NCBI GenBank assembly: GCA_965153455.1
Contig: OZ234504.1
Location: forward strand, 1 to 64,000
Direction: 5' to 3'
Source: Sphagnum compactum
Taxonomy: Eukaryota; Bryophyta; Sphagnopsida; Sphagnales
DNA length: 64,000 nucleotides
The notes beneath the pieces are model-generated. The model was given only the letters and a program-made list of their open reading frames with translations. It had not been told where the DNA came from and ran no database searches. Both the position numbers and the translations under genes were made by a program. Position 1 is the first letter of the stretch, and the number at the start of each line of letters is the position of its first letter. Shown in pieces: positions 20,304 through 32,303 of this stretch.

Positions 20304-23300
20304 TCGATTGTAGGCCTCCTCCTCTCACTAACAAAAGGCCTTTCGACCCTAGAGGCTCTATTGAACCTGTCTAGGAAATGAGGGAGGGGTCAAGTTTGCA
20401 GCTAGGTGTTCTTGAGAAAAATATGTTTTCCAAGATTGAAATAAGTGAATTTCTGGGTTATACAATTTAATATTTGCTTAGTATATCTTTTTATTAGGTC
20501 ACAATATATGTGTTTGATAATGCTTATAAATAATGCGTGCTCAAAGTACAACATCCACACATTTGAATGAAAAAGGTATATATGAGTTTGTCATTCATAT
20601 TCACAATTGTTGATTGCATAAGAGCATATTTTAACTCGGGGCAACTAATGAAATTTTTTGTGATCTTTTGAAAAAACACCATTGTTAAGGTCACACACTT
20701 TAAACTTTTTAAAGCAATTTAAGTTGACACAAATACGATCAAATCATTGCTAAATGAAATCCAATTTATTGACCTTTAGGTGCCATGAAAATTACGAGTT
20801 ATAATGTTTAACCGTGTTAATTTCAAAGTTGAATGCATAGGATTCATTCAAATTGATTGTTTTCTCTTTTTTTGTGGGACAATTCTCAAAAACACATTCC
20901 CAATTTTAAAATCATGTTCCATGTGAATTTTGAACTCATGGACTACACACTTGGTAGGTTTTCATAGTTGTTTTGCTACACTGTTGTAAAAAAATGAACT
21001 AATGATCATCTGCAATCATATGTGGGAGGAGTCTATTTTAAAAAGAATCATTAATTCCAATTCCTAAATTTTTCATAAAAATAAAAATTTGTTGATTTAA
21101 ATGTCTTTAATTTTTCAGAAAACTAGTTTTGGGTCCAAGGCAAAAAACATTTATCACCAATTCCTAGTTATAAATTATTCTTATCTTGATATGACCCATT
21201 GGTTTGTATTTTAATCCGGTTCCAAGTTTAAGGGTTTGAAATTGGTTTGACCAATGAGGCTACTAGATTTTGTGAAGGAAAATATAAAATATTTTGAATC
21301 ATTCAAGAATATTCAATTTTAAACATGAAATCATCAAAATTAATTAAATATTCAACAAAAATGTGCTAAAGCTAGCCTTACATAATGATATTAAAATATT
21401 TATCAAAATGTAAAATAATAAAATAAAGTTCAAAGAAGTTACTACTGAGGGGAAACATAGTTTGGGTGATCATTATTGCCCCTTCTCCAATATTAGTTAG
21501 GACACCCTGCCACAACAACCCATTAGAAATTATTTATTAAGAAAAAATCACCACATGAGAGCCTAAAGGTCAAACAAAAGGTAGTGAAATGATATTGGTT
21601 TTCACTATGATGGATGGGTCCTAAGAACATCTCTGACGGTGCATTCAGAGTGCATAATGGCTAAATGATTTTTCCTTCCAATGAAACCCCTATTGTATAA
21701 TGATGGTATTAACCCAAGTTGAAAAAGTTTTGAAAATAAAATATTGAGTGGCCAAGGAGCATGCTTAACATGCGCTCAAGGGGCTTAGTATTTTTCTTTT
21801 GGTTTTTCTTAGCGGGTGGGGGGACGATGATTTCATTGGACTTGGTTTAGGTGGGATTGGCTATAGTCATAGGCTATACAAAAAGATAATTCCAAACTGC
21901 AAATTTATTAGAGATCGATTCCAAAAACATTTTACAAGTTGTAATGTTTCAAATGTCCTTGTGGATCTTAAGATATTGAAATAGAAACAAATATTTTTAT
22001 TTTTTTCAATGTCTTTTGATGTTTTTGTGTCTTTTCAAACAAAAATTTGTGTTGAATATTTGAGTTTTTCCAATTTCATACACATGTAAACATGTAATTT
22101 TATACAAATGTGAATATGTGTTGTTTCATTTGAATATGTTGAAATGTTTTTCAAAAGTTATATGTATATATATATATTTGAGATTAAGCTGATTTTTAAT
22201 AAAAACTTCTTTTAAAAATATTTAATCCAAGGATTTAATCCCCACTTGTTTAGCTGATTTAATAATTATCCACCCCAATTGCTTTCAAAATTTCAATGAA
22301 TTAAAAATAAGGGTGGCTAATTAAATATCCCCTTGGATGATAATTCGGAGGTATTTTGTACAATTTGAATCCTATATATATCTGAAAATAACAATGTTTT
22401 CAAATATAAACCCTTATTTCTTTTTTGTCATTTCATTGTCATTGGTAATGTGTAGCAATGTGGAGCCCAACTTTGGCAACACATATTATGAAAAGAATGA
22501 GTTCCTAACCTAGGTTGGCAAATCTATCATGACATGTTCCCCAAACATTAGGATTCTTAAGAAGTTTACAATTTTAACCGAGAGTTGCTGAAATCCTTTG
22601 ATTATTAATTAAAATGAATATTGGCATGAAGTTGGTAGATTTGTGTAATTTATAAATTGATTTTGTCATAAATTTCCCATTTCAGAATTCTACACTAAGT
22701 TATTTCATGCTTCTAGTTGCCAATGGATAGGACTTGGAAGCTTCATTACAGTTCCCATTGTTTTTTTGACATATTTTATAGTATGAAATATCCAAAAATG
22801 ATGCTTGTTATGTTACCTTGACATGATCAAAATCTGAATTTAAATCCTTCATATCGTAACACTATCTCAAATCACAATGTAGCAACTCATGGTTATCCAA
22901 AAAAGTATTAAATGAAAGTAAGTGTGATCTATGTTTTCCCTTCTCTGAAACATGTTTTCATTAGTTATACACGTTTTTGAACTTGTCACAAGAACTATAT
23001 ATTCACCAATTCAAGATTATTATTAGAGCCTTTGTTTTAATGCTAGGCAGTTTCATTTTGATGTTGTTACTAAAGTGATTTTCATTGATGAGTTCATATA
23101 TATTTGCATCTCTCGAGTACCATTCGATGTTAACTTATTTGCAATTAGTAGCAACATGTTTTGAAGTAGTATAAATAATAATTTCATTTAATAAGACCCA
23201 TGAACCTAAACTTGGTGTGCATGCATATTGCCCATATGTTTGGACCCTCATTTTGAACTTCAAATGTGGATGTGTTTGGGTGGGTTTTATTCCACTAAGT

Positions 23301-25172
23301 ATTTAGATTTATATCTCAATAACTAATTATAGTGGGAATGATATATTTGTGTACAAATAACATAATTTGAATTTGACATTACTCATCATATATGTGTTCA
23401 CCAAGTTGTGGAACCCAAATCGAGGAATAAGCAATAATTCTATGTCAATTAGATTAAACTTATACATGGTTAACCTAGTTTTGATTACATGGTATTCATG
23501 TATCAAGGAGTGCATGCTAGATGTCATGTTCAATAGTATTCATTTTTTCTATTTTTCATTCAAGCATCACATTGCGTTAAAAATGTTTTTCTTTTCCATT
23601 GTGAAAGTTAGCAAGGACTTGATCTCCTACATTTACAATGATTTTTTTTCACCAATTTGATTTTGTGCATGTTAATTGCCACATGAATGTTTATTTCCTT
23701 TTGATATTGACTCATGTGGCATTCATTAGGATATGCTATTCAAATGTGTTGCATTAAACCTAGTCTTTTTGTTTAGAAGGTTAAATTTAATATTTTCCTT
23801 TCCAATTTGCAATAGGGTAAAATTGCCAATCATTGAACATGTACTTATCATCAAACATTTTCCAATATTTTCCTCATTTCGTAACGAAATTGAGCAATTT
23901 TTTTGTTATTGAATGTGCAAACTAGAAAGCTACAAATGCTTTTTGAGCACTATAAACAAAGCAACAATGCCAAAAACACAAGAAAAAGATGAGTTATAAA
24001 AAAAATACAAGAAAAGGATGAGTTATAGTTTGCTTCAAAAAAATTGAAAAAATAACTCTTGACCTTTCTCTAGTTCCAACCCCATATCTTCCTCATTTTT
24101 AGTTTGTTTTGAGTGATGTAAAAGTTGACAATTGAGTGCACCAACTAAGGTTTTACAAAAAATCTTTGTATTCTAAAAACAAAGGTGCAATGAAGTCCTA
24201 TCTTCGATATTTTTTCAATGCAAAGTAGTGGTAACAAATGAGGTACTTGAAATGGTTGGCAAAGTATGTAAGGCAATGGTCTCTCTTAAGGTAATTAGTG
24301 CAAAATACCAAAATAAAATAAAATGCAACTACTTGCCACACGGTAGTTGTCAACCTGCAATCTGTATGAAATAAGTAAGATATTAAAATGACATAGGTGT
24401 GTGGAAAATATTTGTCAAGTAGATGGAACAATTGAAAGGTAACAAATATTCAAATATATACCAAACTAAAGGCAAGCCTTACATTTGAGGTCAGTGGCCA
24501 CTTTTGATTGATTGTAAAAAAATAATTTTAATACACAATCTCTTATCTTGCAAAGTAGACAAAACTATTGGTACACAAATCTTTTATCTTCATCATTCAT
24601 GTGTAATGAAGATGAAATGAAACCTGGTTCCAAACAAGATCGGGTTATAAAGTTTTTGAGAAAGCACAGACACCAAAAGTTTTACAAATTTGACGAATGA
24701 CTAGAACCTAGTCACGAGTTCAATAATTTCCATCATAAGCTTGGAAAGGTCAAAACTAAAGAATTTGTTTAACAACCAAACCAGTGGTAATTTGTGAACA
24801 CAGTGACAATCTAATCATTTCACATACGGATATAAACAAACCAAACTTTAAATTGTTATAAAACAACACTGCAACAAAGCAGGAATGGGAAAAATTGAGA
24901 GGGAAAGCTAACAAACATATATAAGTCCTGACTCCTTAGTCCTACCCAAATTCAATAATAAAGTTATAATTCTACTACCAAGGGTCCATCAATTGGAAAA
25001 AATTATTCACGTATGGGGACTGGTTTTTTGAAGAAGTAGGTGCCCAAGAGCTCCTCTTACAAGGAGTTCATCAGTTTGGATATCACCTATAATTAGGCTG
25101 ATGCTGCAGCATCTAGTTTTCATGTGCTTGGAGATGGTTGCAAATTGCAGTGCAAATCCTACAGCATCTAGT
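20304..25172. other. Gene-free AT-rich stretch
   Basis: Nearly 5 kb with no supported gene on either strand. The longest open frames (for example 23367-23660 plus, 24198-24431 minus) lack any recognisable domain and look like chance frames in AT-rich DNA. It may contain very old transposon remains that I cannot identify by eye. Confidence 0.45.
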
Positions 25173-26246
25173 TTACATGTACTTGATGATGCTTGAAAAT
25201 TGCATCACAGCGGTTACAAACATCAGCAACCACACAAAATAACCCCAACGTTGATACACTCTCATGGCCATGGCAGAGGAATCATCATTAGACCAACGAG
25301 TAATATTGCATAGCTGGGAGACCATGTCTTGCTCATAGCCAGGCCTCAGGTAAACAAGCAAAGGACGATGACAAGACATTGCAACAAAGTCATGAACAGC
25401 GTAAACTACCACCAACACACTGCCTTGAAATCCTGCAAATTCAAATGGATTCATGTTGCAACCTATTGTAGATCGAATTATGACAGAAAGTATGTACCCA
25501 AATGCTTGCACCCCAGCAAGTGCCATCACCATGCTACGGTCTTTCCGTCGTAACAATCGTAAGCTCTCGGATCTTGGGATCAGGACTCCACTTCGTAAGA
25601 GCGCCTCCTTTCCCTTGTAATTTAATTGCACCATGTAGGAATTCAAGTGATCGTTATGGCCAAGAACTAGAGCATCTTCTTCATCTCGGTTTTCCATCCG
25701 TGCGTGTAATCTTCCATGCGTTGCAGGTATACTCCCTTCACGAGTTCCTACCACTACCTTGCAGCTTGCTATGATCTTTATTATCTTCTCTGAGGGTTTA
25801 ATTCCTCGAGGATCATCAGGCATGTCATTAATGATTCTGCTCAGAACTGAGTATGCACTATGATCAAGAATCATCAGGAACAAATTAGCAAATGGAGCGA
25901 GGTGTCCAGAGCACACCACATACTTTAACTTTCTTCTGAATGACAAAGGAAGTCTCTGATCATGTGCATCTGCTCGACGGTTATGTGCATACCACCTGCT
26001 ATCGAAGCTTATGTCAAAGCCACGCCATGCATCTAACCACAGGCAATTGAAGGTTATGCCCAAACCCCACAAAGACATCCACATGGACCAGGAAAGGTCG
26101 AACCACCTGGGCTCAGACTGTTCGGGTGCTTTGCCCACCCAAATCCACAGAATAATGAAAGAGGCCAGAATGAGCCCATCTATAACGAGGAGCCGTGCAC
26201 AGTTACGAATTAAGACAGGACCGCATAATTGCTCTGGACGATCCAT
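25173..26246 (-). CDS. Unfamiliar multipass membrane protein, single exon
   Basis: An uninterrupted 357-residue frame starts at ATG 26246-26244 (an in-frame extension lacks an upstream ATG) and ends with TAA at 25173-25175. Hydrophobic segments suggest about six membrane spans: roughly residues 18-37, 52-72, 115-138, 239-258, 272-291 and 336-354. Between the third and fourth lies a hydrophilic loop of about 100 residues. The C-terminal half (two helices, a short NPFEFAGF stretch, then a helix ending CHRPLLVYL) recalls the layout of uncharacterised integral membrane proteins common in fungi and some plants, but this is only a topological impression. I recognise no enzyme or transporter motif. 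The length and intact frame in otherwise gene-poor DNA favour a real gene. The AT-rich DNA in front gives no clear promoter. Confidence 0.7.
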   Translation of the reverse strand: MDRPEQLCGPVLIRNCARLLVIDGLILASFIILWIWVGKAPEQSEPRWFDLSWSMWMSLWGLGITFNCLWLDAWRGFDISFDSRWYAHNRRADAHDQRLPLSFRRKLKYVVCSGHLAPFANLFLMILDHSAYSVLSRIINDMPDDPRGIKPSEKIIKIIASCKVVVGTREGSIPATHGRLHARMENRDEEDALVLGHNDHLNSYMVQLNYKGKEALLRSGVLIPRSESLRLLRRKDRSMVMALAGVQAFGYILSVIIRSTIGCNMNPFEFAGFQGSVLVVVYAVHDFVAMSCHRPLLVYLRPGYEQDMVSQLCNITRWSNDDSSAMAMRVYQRWGYFVWLLMFVTAVMQFSSIIKYM

Positions 26247-27026
26247 CTTGCAAGCACTATAAATCAAAGCTCACAGCACCTCCCAATCCCCAAAACATGG
26301 ATCAATCTTCCCACTCCGCTCCGACACCACTACAACTATGGAAACAACTGAGAGAGGTTGGGTACTATGGCTAACCTGGGCCTCAGGGTGTAGGCTTTGG
26401 GTCATATTTTTAAAATGTTTCAAGGGCACATTTGTCCGTATTATTTTCCCACTTGCCAGCCCAATTGTCAACCTTGTTGCTGCTTTTGTCAACTCGGAAC
26501 ACATGGGCACTTGTGGATGCATGAATATTTTTGTAAGAAATGGCCAACAGATTGAAAGAGGTGGAAACTTGGACCGTAATTCTATCATTCCCATCCTATC
26601 ATCACTCAGCAGAAATTTTCTACATAGGTAATGCCCAGGGTGGCATTCCTGAAAAAAGGGGCCTAGATGAGGCATGGCTGAGCCGAGGCGCCCATCCCTG
26701 GAGTAACCCCCATATGGCATTAACCTGATGTTTTCAGGCTTTAATATTTTCCATCAACTGCTACAGCGGCAGATTCTGTTGTTTCCTACATACCAAGATT
26801 AATTTTTACCTACCTAACTATGTAAAGCACTGCCTGGATTTTTCCTTCGTATTTTCAGCTCCCTTGCCTGCCTGAAGAAACCTGTTTAGAGCAAGCGGGA
26901 TCTTCTGCGGTGGAAAGTAACAGCCAGGCTGTATTGGGATCTTCTCACCAGCGGAAGGTCCCAGCCAGCCGGCCACTATTTCTAAAAAGTGAAAAAATCC
27001 CATCTATGCTTTCCTTAGGAAAATGA
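26247..27026. other. Upstream region of the membrane-protein gene
   Basis: Open frames occur on both strands at about 26271-26728, none recognised. The stretch is moderately GC-rich compared with the DNA to the left and may include 5' untranslated sequence of the minus-strand gene. Confidence 0.35.
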
Positions 27027-27120
27027 CCTCAGTACAGGCCCTTCCGTGGTTTTCGACCTGTTCCCTCAGCCTATCGGCTTGGGGCACAGATCTCAAATCG
27101 TGGAAGGGCCTGTACTGAGG
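27027..27120 (+). ncRNA. Foldback able to form a 26-bp RNA stem (miRNA-like or MITE)
   Basis: The arm 27027-27045 (cctcagtacaggcccttcc) is the perfect complement of 27102-27120. On the plus strand the stem extends to 27052/27095 through G-U pairs (27046-27052 with 27095-27101), giving 26 paired bases and a 42-base loop. The wobble pairs exist only if the plus strand is transcribed, because the minus strand would have A-C mismatches. This shape fits a plant microRNA precursor or a small inverted-repeat element. No target or expression can be judged from sequence. Confidence 0.4.
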
Positions 27121-28589
27121 CCCTTCTCCTATACTTTAAGACGTACCTACGTGGCAGGTTCACACCTTTACGCCAGGGAGTGAGGACTGGGTGCTAGTTA
27201 GGGTTCTTAGTTCCTTTAATGGCCCGCCTTACTGGGCTCGCCTTATGGCTCACTGAGAGCCATAACCGGCACCAAGTGCTGGCTCTCTACTACATAAAGT
27301 ACAAGCTAAATCATGAATTATACATCCATAGACGGAGATGATGATGGATGTATAAATCAGGAGAAAATTCACTCATCTATTTGCGGTGGCGCCTTATGCA
27401 TGATCTTTGCCTAGATGCACCTTACACCTTACTTACCTAGAGTAGGCATAATTTATGTGTGTAGGGTAAAGCGCAAGGTTGCGGAATTCTCAAAATAAGG
27501 GGTGCAGGGCTAGCTGAGTTTGGCTGTATCACTTGTTTATGAGTTTTTTGAACATAATTTTTTATATCTAGTGCATATAGTTTGTTTTGTCATAATAGTA
27601 TCAAATTTCAGTTTTTGTAAGAATGTCCATCAGTTTCAAGGGTTTAAAAACAAGCATTGAACATGAAAAAAACTAAAAATTCACCCAAGTTTTCAGCCAG
27701 TTGTAGAAATAACTTACTGTGGCCATTTTGTGGTTGGTAATTGAATCCTGTCATGAACCTTCTATGATGAAGATGAATTACCAATTTGGAATTGTTTGTG
27801 TGATGTCCTAGATTTCTTTAAATAAGATGAAGACCTTTTGGGCATGGATACCAGCAAGGTTGGTGTTGCCACTAGGTTATCTCTTTTGGAAGCTTGTAAA
27901 GCACTGCTATGATTTTCGGAGTGTAGTCAGATGAACCTTATAAGCATGAAAGTTCCTCTGCTGAGAGGAGAGGAGGAACTTTTTTCAGCGGAGGAACATT
28001 TCAGATATAGAATGTTCAACAGCTATGATTTACACACAGTAAAGCCCCCAGGTAAAGCGCAAGGCAAATTTCTCATGAACCAAACCTATGTAGATCAGGA
28101 GGCTTATGAATGGGAGGGTTCTTATGCCTAGTCCTCAATAGTGGAAGGGATCTTACACCTACAAGGAGGCATCAATTTCTGGGACGGAAATTGATGGATA
28201 TCAGGTGCCCTTCACATACATTACAACACACTGGCAATGAAATTACCTACTGACCCTGTGACGATCATCATCTCCAAGTACAGCTTTCCGTTACTCCGGC
28301 ACGGGTAAGTAGGCTGAAGGGCGTTGTTCCTGCCAGTTGTCGAAATTTTGTAACACAATTGTGATGGGGACATTTTCAGCGTCTCTCCGAGCTTTGCTGA
28401 ACATAGAGCTACATAAAGAAACTGAAGGGCGTTTCAACCTGTCGCGCCACCTTTCCATTGCAATTGTGTTGCAACTTTTGCATCTCTAGGCATATCTAAG
28501 AGTCTAGGCTAGGTTATGGGATATCTAAGGCTTAATTAGGGGATTATTTAAGGCCTACCTAAGGAATCCAAAGAGACCTAGGCACGGAG
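27121..28589. other. Intergenic with small hairpins
   Basis: A perfect 9-bp hairpin (TTATGGCTC-ACTGA-GAGCCATAA) lies at 27243-27265. A looser inverted repeat pairs gtaacacaattg (about 28351) with caattgtgttgc (about 28461). The small open frame at about 27931-28131 has no recognised domain. Confidence 0.4.
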
Positions 28590-28672
28590 AAATTTTAGAG
28601 TTTTCATAATTCTTCTTTTGCCTTTGTAATGTACATCGAAAGGCCACAGTGTGAGGCACCCCTTGTTAACTA
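28590..28672 (+). repeat. 3' fragment of the 310-bp dispersed repeat
   Basis: The stretch from ttttagagttttcataattc to acagtgtgaggcaccccttg matches the end of the dispersed repeat at 18216-18530 and 44195-44490. The rest of the unit is absent. Confidence 0.65.
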
Positions 28673-28892
28673 ATTGTCCAAGTTATCTCATTCATCTCCT
28701 ACCTAGTTACGTATTCATGGCCACATAAGGCATTTCATTTGAGAAAACACCTAATTTCAATATTTAGGGTAAGGGGGTGCTTAATAAAATTCCAAAAATA
28801 CCAAAAAACGAAGGTTTACCCGATCGTGCAGACAAAGAATAATATTTTTTTAAAAAAAAGGCCCAAAGCAATCGCAACTAAATATCCCCATA

Positions 28893-29825
28893 AACACTGC
28901 TTCCAAGAAGGAGTTGGTGGCGATCAAGGGTCTCAGCGATGCGAAAGTGGACAAGATCACCGAGGCTGCTTCCAAGTTGGTACCTATGAGATTCACCAGC
29001 GCGCGGCAGATGCACGAGCAGCGAGCGGAGCTGATCCAAATTACCACGGGTGCCAAGGAGCTGGACAAGATTCTGGAAGGTGGTAGTGAAACCGGGTCTA
29101 TCACTGAGATCTATGCTGAGTTTCGGACGGGGAAGAGCCAGCTTTGTCACACCTTGTGCGTCACTTGTCAATTGCCGCTCGGTCGGGGAGGAGGTGAAGC
29201 AAAAGCTCTGTACATTGATGCTGAAGGGACGTTCAGATCGCAGAGGCTTCTGCAAATTGCGGAGAGGTTTGGGTTGAATGGGGATGAAGTTTTGGACAAT
29301 GTCGCTTATGCCCGTGCTCACAACACTGATCATCAAATGAGATTGCTTCTGGAGGCCGCGTCAATGATGGCCGACACTAGGTTTGTATTGGTAGTAGTAG
29401 ACAGCGCCACAGCTCTGTACAGATCAGATTACACTGGCCGTGCTGAGCTTGCTCCCCGGCAGATGCATCTAGGTAGGTTCCTAAGAGGATTGCAAAAGAT
29501 TGCAGACGAGTTCGGGGTGGCGGTAGTGGTGACGAATCAGGTAGTCGCACAAGTGGATTCCGGGTCATCGATGTTCTCAGGTCCACAAGTCAAGCCTATC
29601 GGGGGGAATATCATGGCTCATGCTTCCACAACAAGACTGTCGTTGCTGAAGGGACGGGGTGAAGAACGAGTGTGCAAGGTGGTAGCGTCCCCGTGCCTTG
29701 CAGAGCAGGAAGCTCGTCTCCAGATTGCTCTGGAGGGAGTAACTGATGTGAAGGACGATCAGTCATGTTTTGTAAGACTAATGCAACTCAGCTGTGTGTG
29801 CCCTTCATCCTTTGGCCAACCCTAA
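28893..29825 (+). pseudogene. RAD51: RAD51 copy, 5'-truncated, altered Walker A
   Basis: RAD51 forms the strand-exchange filament in homologous recombination. From [13 protein letters not shown] on, a continuous intronless frame of about 310 codons covers the core. It carries the helix-hairpin-helix ([12 protein letters not shown]), Walker B ([13 protein letters not shown]), the L2-region TNQVVAQVD and the end [13 protein letters not shown] ([10 protein letters not shown]). The N-terminal roughly 90 residues are missing and no in-frame ATG precedes the match (upstream TAA at 28851-28853); the apparent start is TTG at 28914. Walker A reads AEFRTGKS where the family has GEFRTGK[ST]: the first glycine is alanine, while the lysine and serine are kept. 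The usual stop after VTDVKD is lost, adding 22 unrelated residues before TAA at 29823-29825. These changes favour a pseudogene, although the open frame has few other defects. An upstream spliced exon could rescue it. Confidence 0.85.
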
Positions 29826-30959
29826 TTCACCAGTTTTGATCCGTTTTAGGGTTCACTACATGGCTTAATTCACTCAAGAACCTAGTGTTGTCAATGCTTG
29901 ATTGTTCTGTCGAGTTTGCATCTTGATGGACTGTGTGGCAAATGAACTCTAATGCCAAGCAATGTTGCAGTTTATGGCCAAATTGGTGGTTGGCTGAATT
30001 GGGAAAATCTAATTAGTGGGAGTACATTTCATGTAATTATTCTACCTCATCAACATACGTTGTCCAGACACTTGAATATGATGGATATGCTTGTGCCGCC
30101 AGAATGACTTCAAGAATGTTTCTGAAATGAGTACTGTCGCAACGATATTGACGATTGAAATAGAAACAGAGCTTAGGCAGGAGGCTATGGATACACATAT
30201 AGGGCTCTTTTTGTAGGTCTGATTAGTAAATGTAATCTGCCCTATAAATACACTAAGAGTTCTCTCCGAGGTTGTTACGCAGTTATGCTGTGCACCATTT
30301 GAAAAAGCGGGTCAAGATTTCTAATTTTTAATCCATCCAATTCGACATTGTCGAATTGCCACTCTGATGGGCATTTCGCTTTTTTTTTAAAAATTCCCTT
30401 GTGAAAACGCAGCCAATACCCACCAAGTGTCATAAGAAAAAAACTAAACTTTTTTCTGCTAATGTTTAAGTTGGCTAATACCCTCAAAGCTGGGTGTTCC
30501 CAAAGTAAGCACCAGCTGAAGGTGGAGCTGAGGGGTGCTTGTTTGGGGAACACCCTGCTCCCATTACCCTACACTAAACATGATCCACACAGGACTAAAG
30601 AAAAGTCTGATGTGCAAAATTTATTTTTCACTCGAACCAAAAGAGACTGTAATTCTGTTAACTCCATAATTTCTGTCGAAGTATCCAATCATATGAACTC
30701 AACAACAAAATTTATCAATTGAATTAATAGGGCCATAAAGCAGTTAATTAGGCCCATAGTTTAGTTAGATTCCCGCCAAACCCTCTGAAATTGGTTAAAA
30801 AGGTCTGTATTTTCACCCTCTGTTCTGCCTGATAGCCTCACGGAAGGTACCTACCTTAAATCCTGAAATGGTCTCAAAATAGACCCTCTGTCCCCTTCAC
30901 CGCGATTAGGTCTGGCTCGTAGTGTTGCGAAATCAGTTGCTGCACGAGCTGTGCTAAGC
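29826..30959. other. Spacer between RAD51 copy and XRCC3
   Basis: The first about 110 bases match the sequence after the second RAD51 pseudogene (59776-59900): shared landmarks are cctaattcac, then gggttcact, ccatggc/catggc and tttgcatcttgatc/g. The rest is AT-rich and includes the promoter side of XRCC3; no other gene is seen. Confidence 0.55.
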
Positions 30960-32303
30960 ATGCGCGGCCCGGGTGCCGTTGCCGTGAGCCAGCTGCGGGT
31001 GCAGCAGAAGTGTGGGCTGGGTTGCCCGGTGCTCAATGCCTTCCTGAGCGGTGGGATCCCCTGCGGAACAGTCACGGAGCTCGTTGGAGAGTGTGGCTCC
31101 GGCAAGACGCTTTTGTCGCTGCAGCTCCTGCTCTCCGTGCAGGCAACGGTTATGCGTGGTGGTCTGCAAGGGCGAGCGCTGTGTATCTACACCGAAGGGC
31201 GCTTCCCTTCTCGTCGTCTGTTTGAGCTCGCTACTTTTGCGTGCGGTCACGCGGACGGGGTGACGACAACGTGCAAAGGCCAGGCGAATGTGGAGGGCGA
31301 GAGTGGGATCGGAAAAGTGCTCGTTGAGAAGAGGATTTGGAATGGGGAGCATGAGCGAGGAAATGTGCTTGGCGACAGAGTTCTTAGCAGGAGGGAAAAT
31401 GATCAGATCAGACGCCGCCCGGAGGGTTTTCCCGTGGACAGAGCAGCAGGGAAAGAAAACTGTTTCTTTGGTGCAGATGGAGGCAACAACAGGAGGGTAA
31501 AAAGAGACTGTGACAGATACAGTGAAGAAAATGACGGGTATTTCTGTGGGAAGCGGAGGCTCGGCGGAGACAGCCAGCCTCTGCCAGCGCAAGCTGCTAG
31601 GCGGGGATCCCAGCCGGACGGCGTGGCGGCAAAGGAGCGTCTGCACTGCTGCTTGAATGCTCGCCGGCTCTGTGAGAAGGTTCTCGTGAAGGAGGTGCAG
31701 ACTATTGATGAGCTTCTGCATCTTTTAAGCAATGAGATATTGCAACTCCTGAGACACAGGTTCTTGACGCCTGTCAAACTGATAGTAATTGACTCTGTTG
31801 CGGCACTGTTTCGAGCGGATTTTGATACTAACAAAACAGATCTCACGAAGAGGGCAAGTTTGTTTTTTCGCCTTTCCGCGAAATTGAAGCAATATGCACA
31901 GCAATTCAACATTGCCATTGTTGTAACCAATCAGGTTACCGATTGCTTTGACGAGGTGCAATCTGATCAGGAGTACATGGAGCATCTGATGACTTCAGGG
32001 AGGTTTGTCCGTCCAGCTTTAGGTCTTTCGTGGTCTCATTGTGTAAATACAAGGCTGTTCTTGTCCAGGATACCTCAGCAGGATTGTTCCATGCTACATA
32101 AGTTCCAAGGGCATGTCAGACATGGAAGTGAAGTTGTAGAACATTGTAACAGCGGAGGAGGAGGAGAGGGTCTAGATGGACGGAGGATGCAGGTGGTTTT
32201 TGCACCCAATCTTCCCCAGGACTCTTGTGCATTCACTGTTACCAGAAGGGGAATGCAAGGTGTGCAATTATTTGGAGCAGGTGGAATGTCATTTTGCAGG
32301 TAA
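30960..32303 (+). CDS. XRCC3: XRCC3, RAD51 paralogue, intronless
   Basis: XRCC3 pairs with RAD51C and supports RAD51 filament and Holliday-junction steps in DNA repair and meiosis. The 447-residue frame from ATG 30960 to TAA 32301-32303 is uninterrupted. It shows LGCPVLNAFLSGGIPCG (about 20-36), Walker A GECGSGKT (43-50), ALCIYTEGRFPSRRL (73-87), Walker B LIVIDSVAALFR (274-285), VVTNQV (321-326), SGRFVRPALGLSWSHCVNTR (346-365) and a C-terminal VVFAPNLPQDSCAFTVTRRG typical of the family. Plant XRCC3 is usually about 300 residues; here residues about 97-238 form an extra low-complexity, charged insertion between the GRFPSRR region and KEVQTIDELLHLL. The insertion may be coding or an unspliced intron, since its length is close to a multiple of three. 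An ORF start at GTG nine bases upstream is less likely than the ATG. Confidence 0.88.
   Translation: MRGPGAVAVSQLRVQQKCGLGCPVLNAFLSGGIPCGTVTELVGECGSGKTLLSLQLLLSVQATVMRGGLQGRALCIYTEGRFPSRRLFELATFACGHADGVTTTCKGQANVEGESGIGKVLVEKRIWNGEHERGNVLGDRVLSRRENDQIRRRPEGFPVDRAAGKENCFFGADGGNNRRVKRDCDRYSEENDGYFCGKRRLGGDSQPLPAQAARRGSQPDGVAAKERLHCCLNARRLCEKVLVKEVQTIDELLHLLSNEILQLLRHRFLTPVKLIVIDSVAALFRADFDTNKTDLTKRASLFFRLSAKLKQYAQQFNIAIVVTNQVTDCFDEVQSDQEYMEHLMTSGRFVRPALGLSWSHCVNTRLFLSRIPQQDCSMLHKFQGHVRHGSEVVEHCNSGGGGEGLDGRRMQVVFAPNLPQDSCAFTVTRRGMQGVQLFGAGGMSFCR

Noticed and set aside
30954-31721. 255-codon minus frame
   Set aside because: Lies opposite the well-supported XRCC3 gene and shows no family.
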